Assembly: GCA_024235855.1 (NCBI GenBank)
Contig: JACKLN010000008.1
Location: forward strand, 186,001 to 250,000
Direction of reading: 5' to 3'
Origin: Burkholderiaceae bacterium
Lineage (GTDB): Bacteria > Pseudomonadota > Gammaproteobacteria > Burkholderiales > Burkholderiaceae_C
Length of the DNA stretch: 64,000 nt
Shown: positions 36,027 to 43,510 of the stretch, in pieces
Layout of the letters: every line of letters starts with the position of its first letter
Numbering within the stretch: position 1 is the stretch's first letter
Notes under the pieces: model-generated
Told to the model about the DNA's origin: nothing
The model's input: the letters and a program-made list of their open reading frames with translations, nothing else
Database searches by the model: none
Made by a program: the position numbers and the translations under genes

Positions 36027-36449
36027 TCAAGCCTGCGTGTGGCTCTTCATCGCGTCGTGCAGCGTGCGCAGGCTGCCGTTGATGAACTTGAGCGTGGCTT
36101 CGTAACGCAGTGCGTTGTCGGCGAAGCTGGCGCGCTCGCGGTCCATGTCGACGGTGTTGCCATCGAGGTTGTTCTGGGCCGGCGTGGCGTATCGCATCGT
36201 CGGCGCCTGCGTCGCCGGCACGCCAACGCCGGGAGCCATGCCGCCCTTCGGTGCGATCGGATCGCCGAGCTTCGCACCACCAGCAGCGGCCGTGGCTGCA
36301 CCGAGCGCCGCCCTGAAATCGAAGTCCCGCGCCTGGTAGCCCGGGGTGTCGGCGTTGGCGATGTTGCTGGCCAAAAGGCGCTGGCGCTCCGAGCGCAGCA
36401 GCAGCGCCTGCGACTGGAAGTCGATGGATGCACCCAGACGGTTCAGCAT
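36027..36449 (-). CDS. flgB: Flagellar proximal rod protein FlgB
   Basis: 140 residues. Motifs are SNIANADTPGYQARDFDF and the C-terminal helix FADNALRYEATLKFINGSLR, as in FlgB. It is the first gene of the flgB-L run. An AAGGAG ribosome-binding site precedes the ATG at 36449. It is divergent from flgA across 189 bp that must hold the promoters for both. Confidence 0.97.
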   Translation of the reverse strand: MLNRLGASIDFQSQALLLRSERQRLLASNIANADTPGYQARDFDFRAALGAATAAAGGAKLGDPIAPKGGMAPGVGVPATQAPTMRYATPAQNNLDGNTVDMDRERASFADNALRYEATLKFINGSLRTLHDAMKSHTQA

Positions 36450-36575
36450 CGCGGGCTCCTTCGGGTCAGGACGCCGCCGGCCGGACGCGGGAGGCGCCCT
36501 GGCAGGCCGGGTTGAAGGGCAGGTTCATGGAGGCCGATTCTTCGGCGCCGGGCCGGCCGACGATGCACCGATCAG

Positions 36576-36605
36576 CAGGCGGTTCACCCTGCTATTCCCC
36601 GCCTG
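36576..36605. promoter_or_regulatory. Inverted repeat between flgB and flgA, possible operator
   Basis: CAGGCGG (36576-36582) and CCGCCTG (36599-36605) form a perfect 7-bp inverted repeat with 16 bp between them, in the divergent flgB/flgA region. The right half is preceded by CTATTCC, reminiscent of the CTATTT core of FlhDC half-sites. FlhDC is encoded in the window and usually controls these genes, but the match is partial. Confidence 0.3.
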
Positions 36606-36638
36606 TCACGGCCAGACGATCCCTACAGTCCAGCCGTC

Positions 36639-37424
36639 ATGTTCCGAAACCCTGCCCTTCCCTTCGCGCCTGCCCGCCGGTGCCACGCCCGCCGCGCCAT
36701 CACGCTGGTGGCCGCGCTGGTGACCAGCTTAGTCGCGCCGGGGATGGCCGCCGCCGCCCCGGGACCCGATGCCGACAGCGGCGTGATCACGACCGACCTG
36801 GCCAGGACCCTGGCGTCCTGGACCAGCGAGCAGGCCCACGCCGGCGCCGCTGCAGCCGCCGGTGGCGTCAGGGTGGAGGTGCAACTCGGTCGTCTGGACC
36901 CGCGCCTGCGCCTGGCCCCCTGTGCCCGCATCGAACCCTACCTGCCCGGCAACAGCCGGCCGTGGGGCCGCACGCGGGTCGGGCTGCGCTGCGTGGACGG
37001 GCCAACGCGCTGGAACGTCTTCCTGCCGGTGCAGGTGCAGGTCTTCGGGCCGGCCACGGTGCTGAACACGCCGCTGCCGGCCGGCGCGGAGATCCTGCCC
37101 GAGCACCTCACCGAGGCCGAGGTCGACTGGGCCGACGGCCGCCAACCCGTGGTCACGGACCCGGAACAGCTGATCGGCCGCCGGCTGACGCGGGCGCTGT
37201 CAGCCGGGGAGCCGCTGCGCGCCACCGACCTGCAACGTGCAGTCTGGTTCCAGGCCGGCGACACCGTCAAGCTGGTGGCCGTGGGCCCGGGCTTCGAGGT
37301 CTCCGCCCAGGGACAGGCCCTGGCGCGAGGCATCGATGGCCAGACCGTGCGCGTGCGCACCGCCGGCGGGCGCATCGTCAGTGGCACCGCGGTCGCCGAG
37401 CGCCGCGTGGAGATGCCGCTGTGA
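36639..37424 (+). CDS. flgA: Flagellar P-ring assembly chaperone FlgA
   Basis: 261 residues with a signal peptide of about 40 residues ending in GMAAAAP. The mature part has a SAF-like domain and the conserved C-terminal pattern VKLVAVGPGFEVSAQGQAL followed by GQTVRVRTAGGRIVSGTA. FlgA is the periplasmic chaperone for FlgI assembly. It is divergent from flgB, and a sigma-28 site separates it from flgM downstream. Confidence 0.95.
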   Translation: MFRNPALPFAPARRCHARRAITLVAALVTSLVAPGMAAAAPGPDADSGVITTDLARTLASWTSEQAHAGAAAAAGGVRVEVQLGRLDPRLRLAPCARIEPYLPGNSRPWGRTRVGLRCVDGPTRWNVFLPVQVQVFGPATVLNTPLPAGAEILPEHLTEAEVDWADGRQPVVTDPEQLIGRRLTRALSAGEPLRATDLQRAVWFQAGDTVKLVAVGPGFEVSAQGQALARGIDGQTVRVRTAGGRIVSGTAVAERRVEMPL

Positions 37425-37490
37425 AGCGCCTGCCACTGCCGGCCCTGCCCCCGGTTCACGGGATCGTTTCCGATTTCGAGAAGTTGCCAC

Positions 37491-37518
37491 TAAAGTCCGG
37501 CGCACCACGTGCCGATAG
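37491..37518 (+). promoter_or_regulatory. Sigma-28 (FliA) promoter for flgM
   Basis: TAAAGTCC followed after 12 nt by GCCGATAG; the FliA consensus is TAAAGTTT-N11-GCCGATAA. Both boxes match closely; the spacer is one base longer than ideal. It lies 55 bp upstream of the flgM start and allows FliA to raise its own anti-sigma factor. Confidence 0.75.
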
Positions 37519-37572
37519 CACGTCCATGACAGGCCGGCACCGCCCAACCGGGCAACGCCGTTGGAGCACGCC

Positions 37573-37881
37573 ATGAAGATCGGTCCTTTCGAGAACAAGC
37601 ACGCCGGCGTCGACCGGGTCGCGCCCTCGGGCGCCGAGCGCAAGGGCGACGCGGCGAAATCCGGCCAGGCCGCCGGCGGCGACGCCAGCGCCACCGTGGC
37701 CCTGTCGTCCACCGCGGCGGCGCTCAGCAAGGAGGGCGTTGGCGAAGCCAGCTTCGACCAGGCCAAGGTCGACCGCATCGCCCAGGCCATCCGCGACGGA
37801 AACTACCAGATCAATGCCGAGGCGATCGCGGACAAGCTGATCGCCAATGCACAGGAACTGCTCGGCAAGTCCGGCGGCTGA
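37573..37881 (+). CDS. flgM: Anti-sigma-28 factor FlgM
   Basis: 102 residues. A disordered Ala/Gly/Ser-rich N-terminal half is followed by helices with VDRIAQAIRDGNYQINAEAI, the conserved FlgM sigma-binding segment. It binds FliA and is exported on hook completion. A GGAG ribosome-binding site lies 6 nt before the ATG at 37573, which decides the start over the in-frame ATG 12 bp upstream. It has its own sigma-28 promoter and is followed 16 bp later by flgN. Confidence 0.95.
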   Translation: MKIGPFENKHAGVDRVAPSGAERKGDAAKSGQAAGGDASATVALSSTAAALSKEGVGEASFDQAKVDRIAQAIRDGNYQINAEAIADKLIANAQELLGKSGG

Positions 37882-37897
37882 CACCGCCATCGCGCAG

Positions 37898-38299
37898 ATG
37901 CTGACCTCGCCTTCCGAGATGCAGGCGCTCGAACGCGCCACGCAGTCGCTGGAACGTCCGCTCGCGATTCTCGAGTCTGCGCTGACCGCCTTGTCCGAGG
38001 CCCTGCGCGAACGCGACGCCTCGCGCATCGAGAGCGCCGCAAGCGAGTTGCACCGCGCCCTGGCCGGCGCTGTAGACCAGTTCGGCCGCTGCACCCGCCA
38101 GGGTCCGATCCCGGCCCCCCTGCGCCGCCGCCTGATGGCTGCAGGCGCCCAGGTGGCCGCGCAGCGCGAGATCCTCGCGCGGGCCACCGCGTCGCTTGAC
38201 CGCGCCATCGACGTGCTGCTTCCGGCGCAGGCCCCCGACGTCTACGCCGCCGGTGGCCTGGCCGATCGTTCAGCCCACAGCGGCAGCACCCACGCCTGA
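37898..38299 (+). CDS. flgN: Flagellar export chaperone FlgN-like protein
   Basis: 133 residues, helical throughout, with an acidic and leucine-rich FlgN-like pattern (ALERATQSLERPLAILESAL). FlgN is the chaperone for FlgK and FlgL in the cytoplasm. Sequence conservation is low in this family, and the call rests mainly on length, helicity and position directly after flgM. The ATG at 37898 gives the usual short N-terminus. Confidence 0.85.
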   Translation: MLTSPSEMQALERATQSLERPLAILESALTALSEALRERDASRIESAASELHRALAGAVDQFGRCTRQGPIPAPLRRRLMAAGAQVAAQREILARATASLDRAIDVLLPAQAPDVYAAGGLADRSAHSGSTHA

Positions 38300-38318
38300 G
38301 CCTGCTGGCGCCCTATGC

Positions 38319-38364
38319 GCGTGACTTTCGTCACGCCAGCCGCGCCACCCCCTCTTTGAGGGGG
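38319..38364. repeat. Two adjacent hairpins downstream of flgN
   Basis: GCGTGAC-TTTC-GTCACGC (38319-38336) is a perfect 7-bp stem. About 10 bp later CCCCCTC-TTT-GAGGGGG (38348-38364) is another. Neither is followed by a T-run on either strand, so these are not standard intrinsic terminators. They may end the flgMN transcript with Rho or form a leader of the downstream kinase gene. Confidence 0.4.
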
Positions 38365-38440
38365 CTGCAGAGGCCACAATCAGTTTTGGGAGTGGAACGA
38401 ACCAAAGGCCAGGGCCCTTGGTCAGGCAGCGAAAGCGACG

Positions 38441-40390
38441 TTGGGATCACATACTGAAGCGGCCGCCGAGGGCGGGCGGATCGGAGGACGAGCCGCAGCA
38501 CAGACGCACCGTCGCCCCGAGCGCTGGCTGTTGCTGGCATCGGCGGCGCTTGCGGTGTGTGCAGTGGCGCTGGGGCTCAGGGCAGCCTGGCATCCCGATG
38601 CACCCTGGCCGTTGCTGACACGCGCCGCGCTCGCGGGGGGTGGGCTGCTCGCGGCAGGCCTGATGGCGTGGGCGGCCTGGACGCTGAGCCGACAGCGCCA
38701 CCTGCTGCGCCACCTGGCCACCGAGGTCTCCGGCGCGCTGGGCAGCGGCGACTGGCAGGACGCGGTGCGCTCGCTGCGCAACGACAGGCTGGCAGCACCA
38801 TCGGCCTTCGACACACTGGCCACGGGCATGGAAGGCGCGCTCGGCGAATCGGAGCGTCGCTGGCAGACGCTGGCCGATCTGGCGGCCGACTGGTACTGGG
38901 AGACCGACGGCCAGCATCGCCTGACCTGGATGTCGGGCGCCGGCGCCCTGGTGACCTCACAGGGCCTGCGGGCCGCCGACATGATCGGCCGCCGCCACGA
39001 CCAGATCGAGGCGTTCGAGGAGCCCACAGACGGCTGGGCGCCCTTTCATGCCCTGCTGGACCAGGGGCGGGCGTTCCGTGACCTGGAGTTCAGGGTCCGC
39101 CTGCACGGCAGGGACGACTCCAGCGTATGGGTCGCCGTCAGCGGCCGCCCGCGACGCGACGCCAGCGGCCGGGTGATCGGCTACGAGGGCGTGGGCCGCG
39201 ACATCACCGAGCGCAAGCAGGCCATCGAGCGTCTGCGCGCCAGCGAGCAGCGCTGGACGCTGATGGCCGGGCTGGTGTCGGACTACTACTGGGAAACCGA
39301 TGTGCAGCACCGCATGCTGCCACTTCGCCCCGAGGTGGCGCGGCGTTTCGGGGCCGTGGCCGACGCGCTGGAGGGCCGCACCCCCTGGGAGGCCTACCCC
39401 GATGCGTTGCCAGCGACGGCCTGGGACGAACACCGTGCCGACATCGCGGCGCGGCGCCCGTTCCGCGGCGTCGAGATGGACATCGACGGCGACGACGAGG
39501 GACGCACGCGCCGCATCGTCTCGCTCAGCGGCGTGCCGCGCTTCGACGGCAAGGGGCGCTTCCTCGGCTACCACGGCATCGGCCGCGACATCACGCTGCG
39601 GCGCGAGGCCGAACGGCTGATGCTGCGCCAGTCGGAGTCGCTGAAGCAGGCGGTGGACGAGCGCACGCGGACGCTGGAGACGCTCAACCGCGACCTCGAG
39701 GCCTTCTCGCGGGAACTGGCGCACGAGCTGCGCACCCCCATCGGCCACGTGCAGGGCCTGGCGCACCTGCTGGTCACCAAGGCCGGCGACCGCCTGGCCG
39801 CCGACGAGTTGAACCTGCTGGGGCTACAGCTGCGTGCGGCGCGTCACATGCGCGAGACCGTGGATGCCCTGCTGGCGCTCGCGCGATCCACAGCGCAACC
39901 GCTGCTGTTCGAGGACGTGGATCTTTCCGCCCTCGCCGCCGAGGTCGTGGCAGAACTGCCGGAGATCGCGCGCGACGCGCCGGTCGCTTGGCAGCTCATG
40001 CCGGGCATCGCGGTGCGCGGCTCGCACGCGGCACTGCGCATCGTGCTGCAGAACCTGCTGGGCAACGCAGCCAAGTTCACGCGACGGGTTTCGGCGCCGC
40101 GGGTCGAACTCGGCGCCGAGGCGCTGACCGACGGCTGCATGCGGGTCTGGGTGGCCGACAACGGCGCGGGATTCGCCCCCGAACTGGCCGAACGCCTGTT
40201 CCGGCCGTTCGGCCGCCTGCATGGCGACGAGGAGTTCCAGGGCACGGGGATCGGCCTGACCATCGTGCAGCGCATCGTCGAGCGCCATGGTGGCCTGGTG
40301 ACCGCCGAGGGCCATCCGGGCCATGGCGCCCGGTTCACCTTCACGCTGCCGGGCGCGCAGGCCGCCGGCGACGGCGCAGCCACGATCTGA
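38441..40390 (+). CDS. Membrane PAS-PAS sensor histidine kinase
   Basis: 649 residues. Two membrane segments (about 28-48 and 58-82) are followed by a short helix, two PAS/PAC modules (about 140-265 and 275-405, each opening with a DxYWETD motif) and a HisKA domain with RELAHELRTPIGHV (His428). The ATPase domain has NLLGNAAKFT, DNGAGFAPE and GTGIGLTIV, all intact. The start is a TTG at 38441; no ATG or GTG lies before the first membrane segment and the ribosome-binding site is weak. No response-regulator gene adjoins it. It lies between flgN and the convergent fliA. Confidence 0.88.
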   Translation: MGSHTEAAAEGGRIGGRAAAQTHRRPERWLLLASAALAVCAVALGLRAAWHPDAPWPLLTRAALAGGGLLAAGLMAWAAWTLSRQRHLLRHLATEVSGALGSGDWQDAVRSLRNDRLAAPSAFDTLATGMEGALGESERRWQTLADLAADWYWETDGQHRLTWMSGAGALVTSQGLRAADMIGRRHDQIEAFEEPTDGWAPFHALLDQGRAFRDLEFRVRLHGRDDSSVWVAVSGRPRRDASGRVIGYEGVGRDITERKQAIERLRASEQRWTLMAGLVSDYYWETDVQHRMLPLRPEVARRFGAVADALEGRTPWEAYPDALPATAWDEHRADIAARRPFRGVEMDIDGDDEGRTRRIVSLSGVPRFDGKGRFLGYHGIGRDITLRREAERLMLRQSESLKQAVDERTRTLETLNRDLEAFSRELAHELRTPIGHVQGLAHLLVTKAGDRLAADELNLLGLQLRAARHMRETVDALLALARSTAQPLLFEDVDLSALAAEVVAELPEIARDAPVAWQLMPGIAVRGSHAALRIVLQNLLGNAAKFTRRVSAPRVELGAEALTDGCMRVWVADNGAGFAPELAERLFRPFGRLHGDEEFQGTGIGLTIVQRIVERHGGLVTAEGHPGHGARFTFTLPGAQAAGDGAATI

Positions 40391-40433
40391 ACGGCGGCCT
40401 GGCCGCGCGCCTCCCGGGCGCGGCCCGCTGCAC

Positions 40434-41147
40434 TCACCAGTCGCGCAGACGCGTGCGCAGCCGGGCGATGGACTGGCTGTGCAGCTGGCAGACGCGGCTC
40501 TCGGTGACCCCGAGCACGGCCGCGATCTCCTTGAGGTTCATGTCCTGCTCGTAGTACATGCTCATCACGAACTGCTCGCGTTCGGGCAGGTTCTTGATGG
40601 CCTCCACCAGGGCCTCGCGCATACGCTGGTCCTGCAGGCGCATCAGCGGGTTGGCGTCGGCGTCGGCGACGTGGCGGTCGAGGTAGTCGTTGTCGCCGTC
40701 GTCGCCGCTCATGTCTTCCAGATGGATGAGCTGCGTGCCGCGCACCTTGGACAGCAGATCCTGGTACTGCGTCAGCGACAGCCCCATCTCGGCGGCGATC
40801 TCGCTTTCGCTGGGCGCACGGCCGTGGCGTTGCTCGAGCTTGTGCACCGCCGCCTCGATGCTGCGCTGGTGCCGACGGTCGCCGCGGCTCATCCAGTCGT
40901 TGCCGCGCAGTTCGTCGAGCATCGCACCGCGGATGCGCTGGGTGGCAAAGGTCTCGAACTGCACGCCCTGCGCCGCGTCGAAGCGGCTCAGCGCGTCGGA
41001 CAGACCGATCATCCCGACCTGGATCAGGTCGTCGAGCTCGATGTTGGCCGGCAGCTTGGCGATCATCTGGTGGGCCAGGCGGCGCACCAGCGGGCTGTAC
41101 TGCTTGAGCATCGAGTTGGCGTCGAGTTGTCCCTTGGCGGTGTACAT
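40434..41147 (-). CDS. fliA: RNA polymerase sigma-28 factor FliA
   Basis: 237 residues. Region 2 has DLIQVGMIGLSDALSRFD and FETFATQRIRGAMLDELR; region 4 has LPEREQFVMSMYYEQDMNLKEIAAVLGVTESRVCQ, shown in part here, with its helix-turn-helix. It directs transcription of late flagellar and chemotaxis genes. Sites matching its consensus occur at five places in this window. It lies 48 bp after the flhG-like gene and ends the flhB-flhA-flhF-flhG-fliA run. Confidence 0.97.
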   Translation of the reverse strand: MYTAKGQLDANSMLKQYSPLVRRLAHQMIAKLPANIELDDLIQVGMIGLSDALSRFDAAQGVQFETFATQRIRGAMLDELRGNDWMSRGDRRHQRSIEAAVHKLEQRHGRAPSESEIAAEMGLSLTQYQDLLSKVRGTQLIHLEDMSGDDGDNDYLDRHVADADANPLMRLQDQRMREALVEAIKNLPEREQFVMSMYYEQDMNLKEIAAVLGVTESRVCQLHSQSIARLRTRLRDW

Positions 41148-41195
41148 GGCGGGGTCAGCCTTCTCTTCTCGGTCGGGGTCGTTCGATGGGTCGGT

Positions 41196-41984
41196 TCAAC
41201 GCAGCGCGGCGCGCTCACGGCGCACTGCGGCAGGCACCGCCTGGGTCGGCCGGTCGTCGCCGGCCAGGGCGAGCTGCCCTTGCACCAGCGCCGCGAGTTC
41301 GGGCGACGGGCGCGCGGCCGGATCACCGGCCGGGTCGATCACGGCCCAGCGCTGCAGCACGCTGCCGAGGAAACCGTCGGCGGTGCCGGCCAGGCTCTGG
41401 GCGATGTGGATCAGGCGCGGGCTGCGCGGCGGCGCGGCCAGCAGCAGGTCGAAGGTCATCAGCGTGCAGCGCTGCGCCAGCAGCTTCACCGACGCATAGG
41501 CGTGCTTGATGCTTTCCGGGTGGTCGGCACCGATGACCACCGGGCGCACGCTGCGGCGCTGGAAGATGCGCGCCAGGTCGCTGGCGCTGGCATGCAGCAG
41601 CACCACGTCGGCCTGTGGTGCGGCGTCTGCCAGAGCTTCGAGCAGTGCGGATGCCGAACCGCGCGTGTCCACGTAGGCCAGCGGCAGCCCGCGGGCCGCC
41701 AGATAGGCCACGTCGGGCCCCAGCGGCTCTATCACGCTGGCCAGGTCGACCCGGGCCAGTTCGTTCGGCGCCGGCGCGCTGTCGGCCGCGTCGACCACCA
41801 GCGTGTGGCGGCCGGCGGCGCCAAAGGCCGCGGTCAGGCGCTCGATGGCCGCCCCGGAGAACGGCACGTGCGGGTTGGACACCAGCGGCACCAGGCATCG
41901 GCCGCGGGCACCGGCGAACAGGCGGCGCAGGCCGTCGGCCTGGTCCAGCGGCATGCTGGCGGAGGTGGCGTAGAAGTCGCGCAT
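41196..41984 (-). CDS. FlhG-like protein without an ATP-binding P-loop
   Basis: 262 residues between flhF and fliA, the standard flhG position. The N-terminus keeps DQADGLRRL (residues 14-22), the FlhF-activating motif of FlhG. The expected P-loop KGGVGKT is absent; at that place the sequence reads VSNPHVPFSGAAIERL, although the following hydrophobic strand TLVVDAAD resembles the Walker A' region. It is therefore a degenerate MinD/ParA-type protein, probably unable to hydrolyse ATP. The last about 40 residues are Ala/Arg-rich. It starts 11 bp after the flhF stop. Confidence 0.8.
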   Translation of the reverse strand: MRDFYATSASMPLDQADGLRRLFAGARGRCLVPLVSNPHVPFSGAAIERLTAAFGAAGRHTLVVDAADSAPAPNELARVDLASVIEPLGPDVAYLAARGLPLAYVDTRGSASALLEALADAAPQADVVLLHASASDLARIFQRRSVRPVVIGADHPESIKHAYASVKLLAQRCTLMTFDLLLAAPPRSPRLIHIAQSLAGTADGFLGSVLQRWAVIDPAGDPAARPSPELAALVQGQLALAGDDRPTQAVPAAVRRERAALR

Positions 41985-41995
41985 CGGTGCCGTCC

Positions 41996-43510
41996 TCAGG
42001 CGGCGGCAGCGGCAGCCGCCACCGCGGGCATGCCGGCGAACACGAGGTTGACATCACCGGCATCCAGCTTCCAGGCCGGGCTGCCGCCACCACGCAGCGC
42101 ACGCTGCACCAGGGCATGGGACGACAGGCGATGCCAGTCCTCCGGCACGCGCTGGCCGTTGGCCACCCCCAGCACCGGCAGACGGTGGCGGATCATTGCG
42201 TCCACTGCGGGGCCGAGCTTGACGGCCTCGTCGATCTTCGACAGCACGATGCCCTTGCAGCTGGCGGCGCGGTAGCTCACCAGCACGTCCTCGATCGTCT
42301 CGCCCTGCTGCGCGGCGTTGACCACCAGCAGGCGGTTGACGGCGCGGTGGGACAGCATCTCGAGCAGTTCGCGGGTGCGGGTGTCGCGCTGGGCCATGCC
42401 GGCGGTGTCGATGAGCACCATCTTCTTGGCCGACAGCAGGTCCAGCAGGTCCTCCAGCGAGGCGCGGTCGTGCGCGGTGTGCACCGGCACGCCGAGGATG
42501 CGCCCGTAGGTGCGCAGCTGTTCGTGCGCAGCCACGCGGTAGGCGTCCAGCGTGACGAGACCCAGGTTGGCCGCACCATGTTTGGTGGCGAACGCGGCGG
42601 CCAGCTTGGCGGTGCTGGTGGTCTTGCCCACGCCGGTGGAACCGATGAGGGCGAAGACACCGCCCTGGTCCTCCAGCGCCGGCTGCTGTTCGCCGGTGGC
42701 CAGGTTGTGCTCCAGCACGCCGGCCGCCCAGGCCAGCGGGTCCACACCCTCGGGCAGGCTGTCGACGAGCTTGCGCACCAGCTGCGGCGAGAAGCCGATG
42801 TCCAGCAGGCGCTGCGACAGCTCGGCCTGGCGCGGCTGCTTCTGCAGCTTTTCCATGAAGGCCAGGGCGCCGAAACGCTGCTCGATCAGGCCACGCATCG
42901 AGCGCAACTCGTCCAGCAGCGGCTGCTGGTTCTCGCGGCGCGCCGGCTCGGCGGCCAGCGACGGCGCGAGGATGGGCAGGGCCTGCGGGTCCTCGTGGGC
43001 CATCGGCGCGTCGCGCAGCATCGGCATGTCGCGCGGGGCCGGCTTGTCGCGGCCCGCCAGCGACTCGCGTGCCGACATCGCCGACAGCGCTTCTCGCGTC
43101 GGCACCGGCGTCGGCTCGCGCCGTGCGGCCGGCTGCGGCGCCTGCGCCTGCAGCTCCTGCTCGCGGCGCTTGAGCATGCGCTCGCGCACGTAGTCCTGGA
43201 ACGACAGCGTGCTCATCGCCAGCTGCTCCACGTCCTGCTCGATGTCCTGCTCGGGCACTGACGGGGTGGCGCGCGGGCTGGCCGCTGTCGCCTGACGGGC
43301 GGGTGCCCGGCGCGCCGGGGCGGCAGGCTGGGCCGCCGGCTGCGCGGCCACGCGCTCGAGCTGCTGCACGCTCTCGGGCGCCATCGCCAGCACTTCCACG
43401 CCTTCAGGGCAGGGCCGGGTGGAGACGACCACGGCGTCGTCGCCGAAGGCCTGGCGCACCAGCATCAGCGCGTCGCGGGAGGTACGGCCGGTGAATCGCT
43501 TGACGTTCAT
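41996..43510 (-). CDS. flhF: Flagellar SRP-like GTPase FlhF
   Basis: 504 residues. The B domain begins with MNVKRFTGRTSRDALMLVRQAFGDDAVVVS. A long Pro/Ala/Arg-rich linker follows, then the NG domain with P-loop ALIGSTGVGKTTSTAKLA (about 285-300), LIDTAGMAQRDTR and VLSKIDEAVKLG. FlhF sets the site and number of polar flagella with FlhG. It overlaps the flhA stop by ATGA and precedes the flhG-like gene by 11 bp. It suggests polar flagellation. Confidence 0.96.
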   Translation of the reverse strand: MNVKRFTGRTSRDALMLVRQAFGDDAVVVSTRPCPEGVEVLAMAPESVQQLERVAAQPAAQPAAPARRAPARQATAASPRATPSVPEQDIEQDVEQLAMSTLSFQDYVRERMLKRREQELQAQAPQPAARREPTPVPTREALSAMSARESLAGRDKPAPRDMPMLRDAPMAHEDPQALPILAPSLAAEPARRENQQPLLDELRSMRGLIEQRFGALAFMEKLQKQPRQAELSQRLLDIGFSPQLVRKLVDSLPEGVDPLAWAAGVLEHNLATGEQQPALEDQGGVFALIGSTGVGKTTSTAKLAAAFATKHGAANLGLVTLDAYRVAAHEQLRTYGRILGVPVHTAHDRASLEDLLDLLSAKKMVLIDTAGMAQRDTRTRELLEMLSHRAVNRLLVVNAAQQGETIEDVLVSYRAASCKGIVLSKIDEAVKLGPAVDAMIRHRLPVLGVANGQRVPEDWHRLSSHALVQRALRGGGSPAWKLDAGDVNLVFAGMPAVAAAAAAA

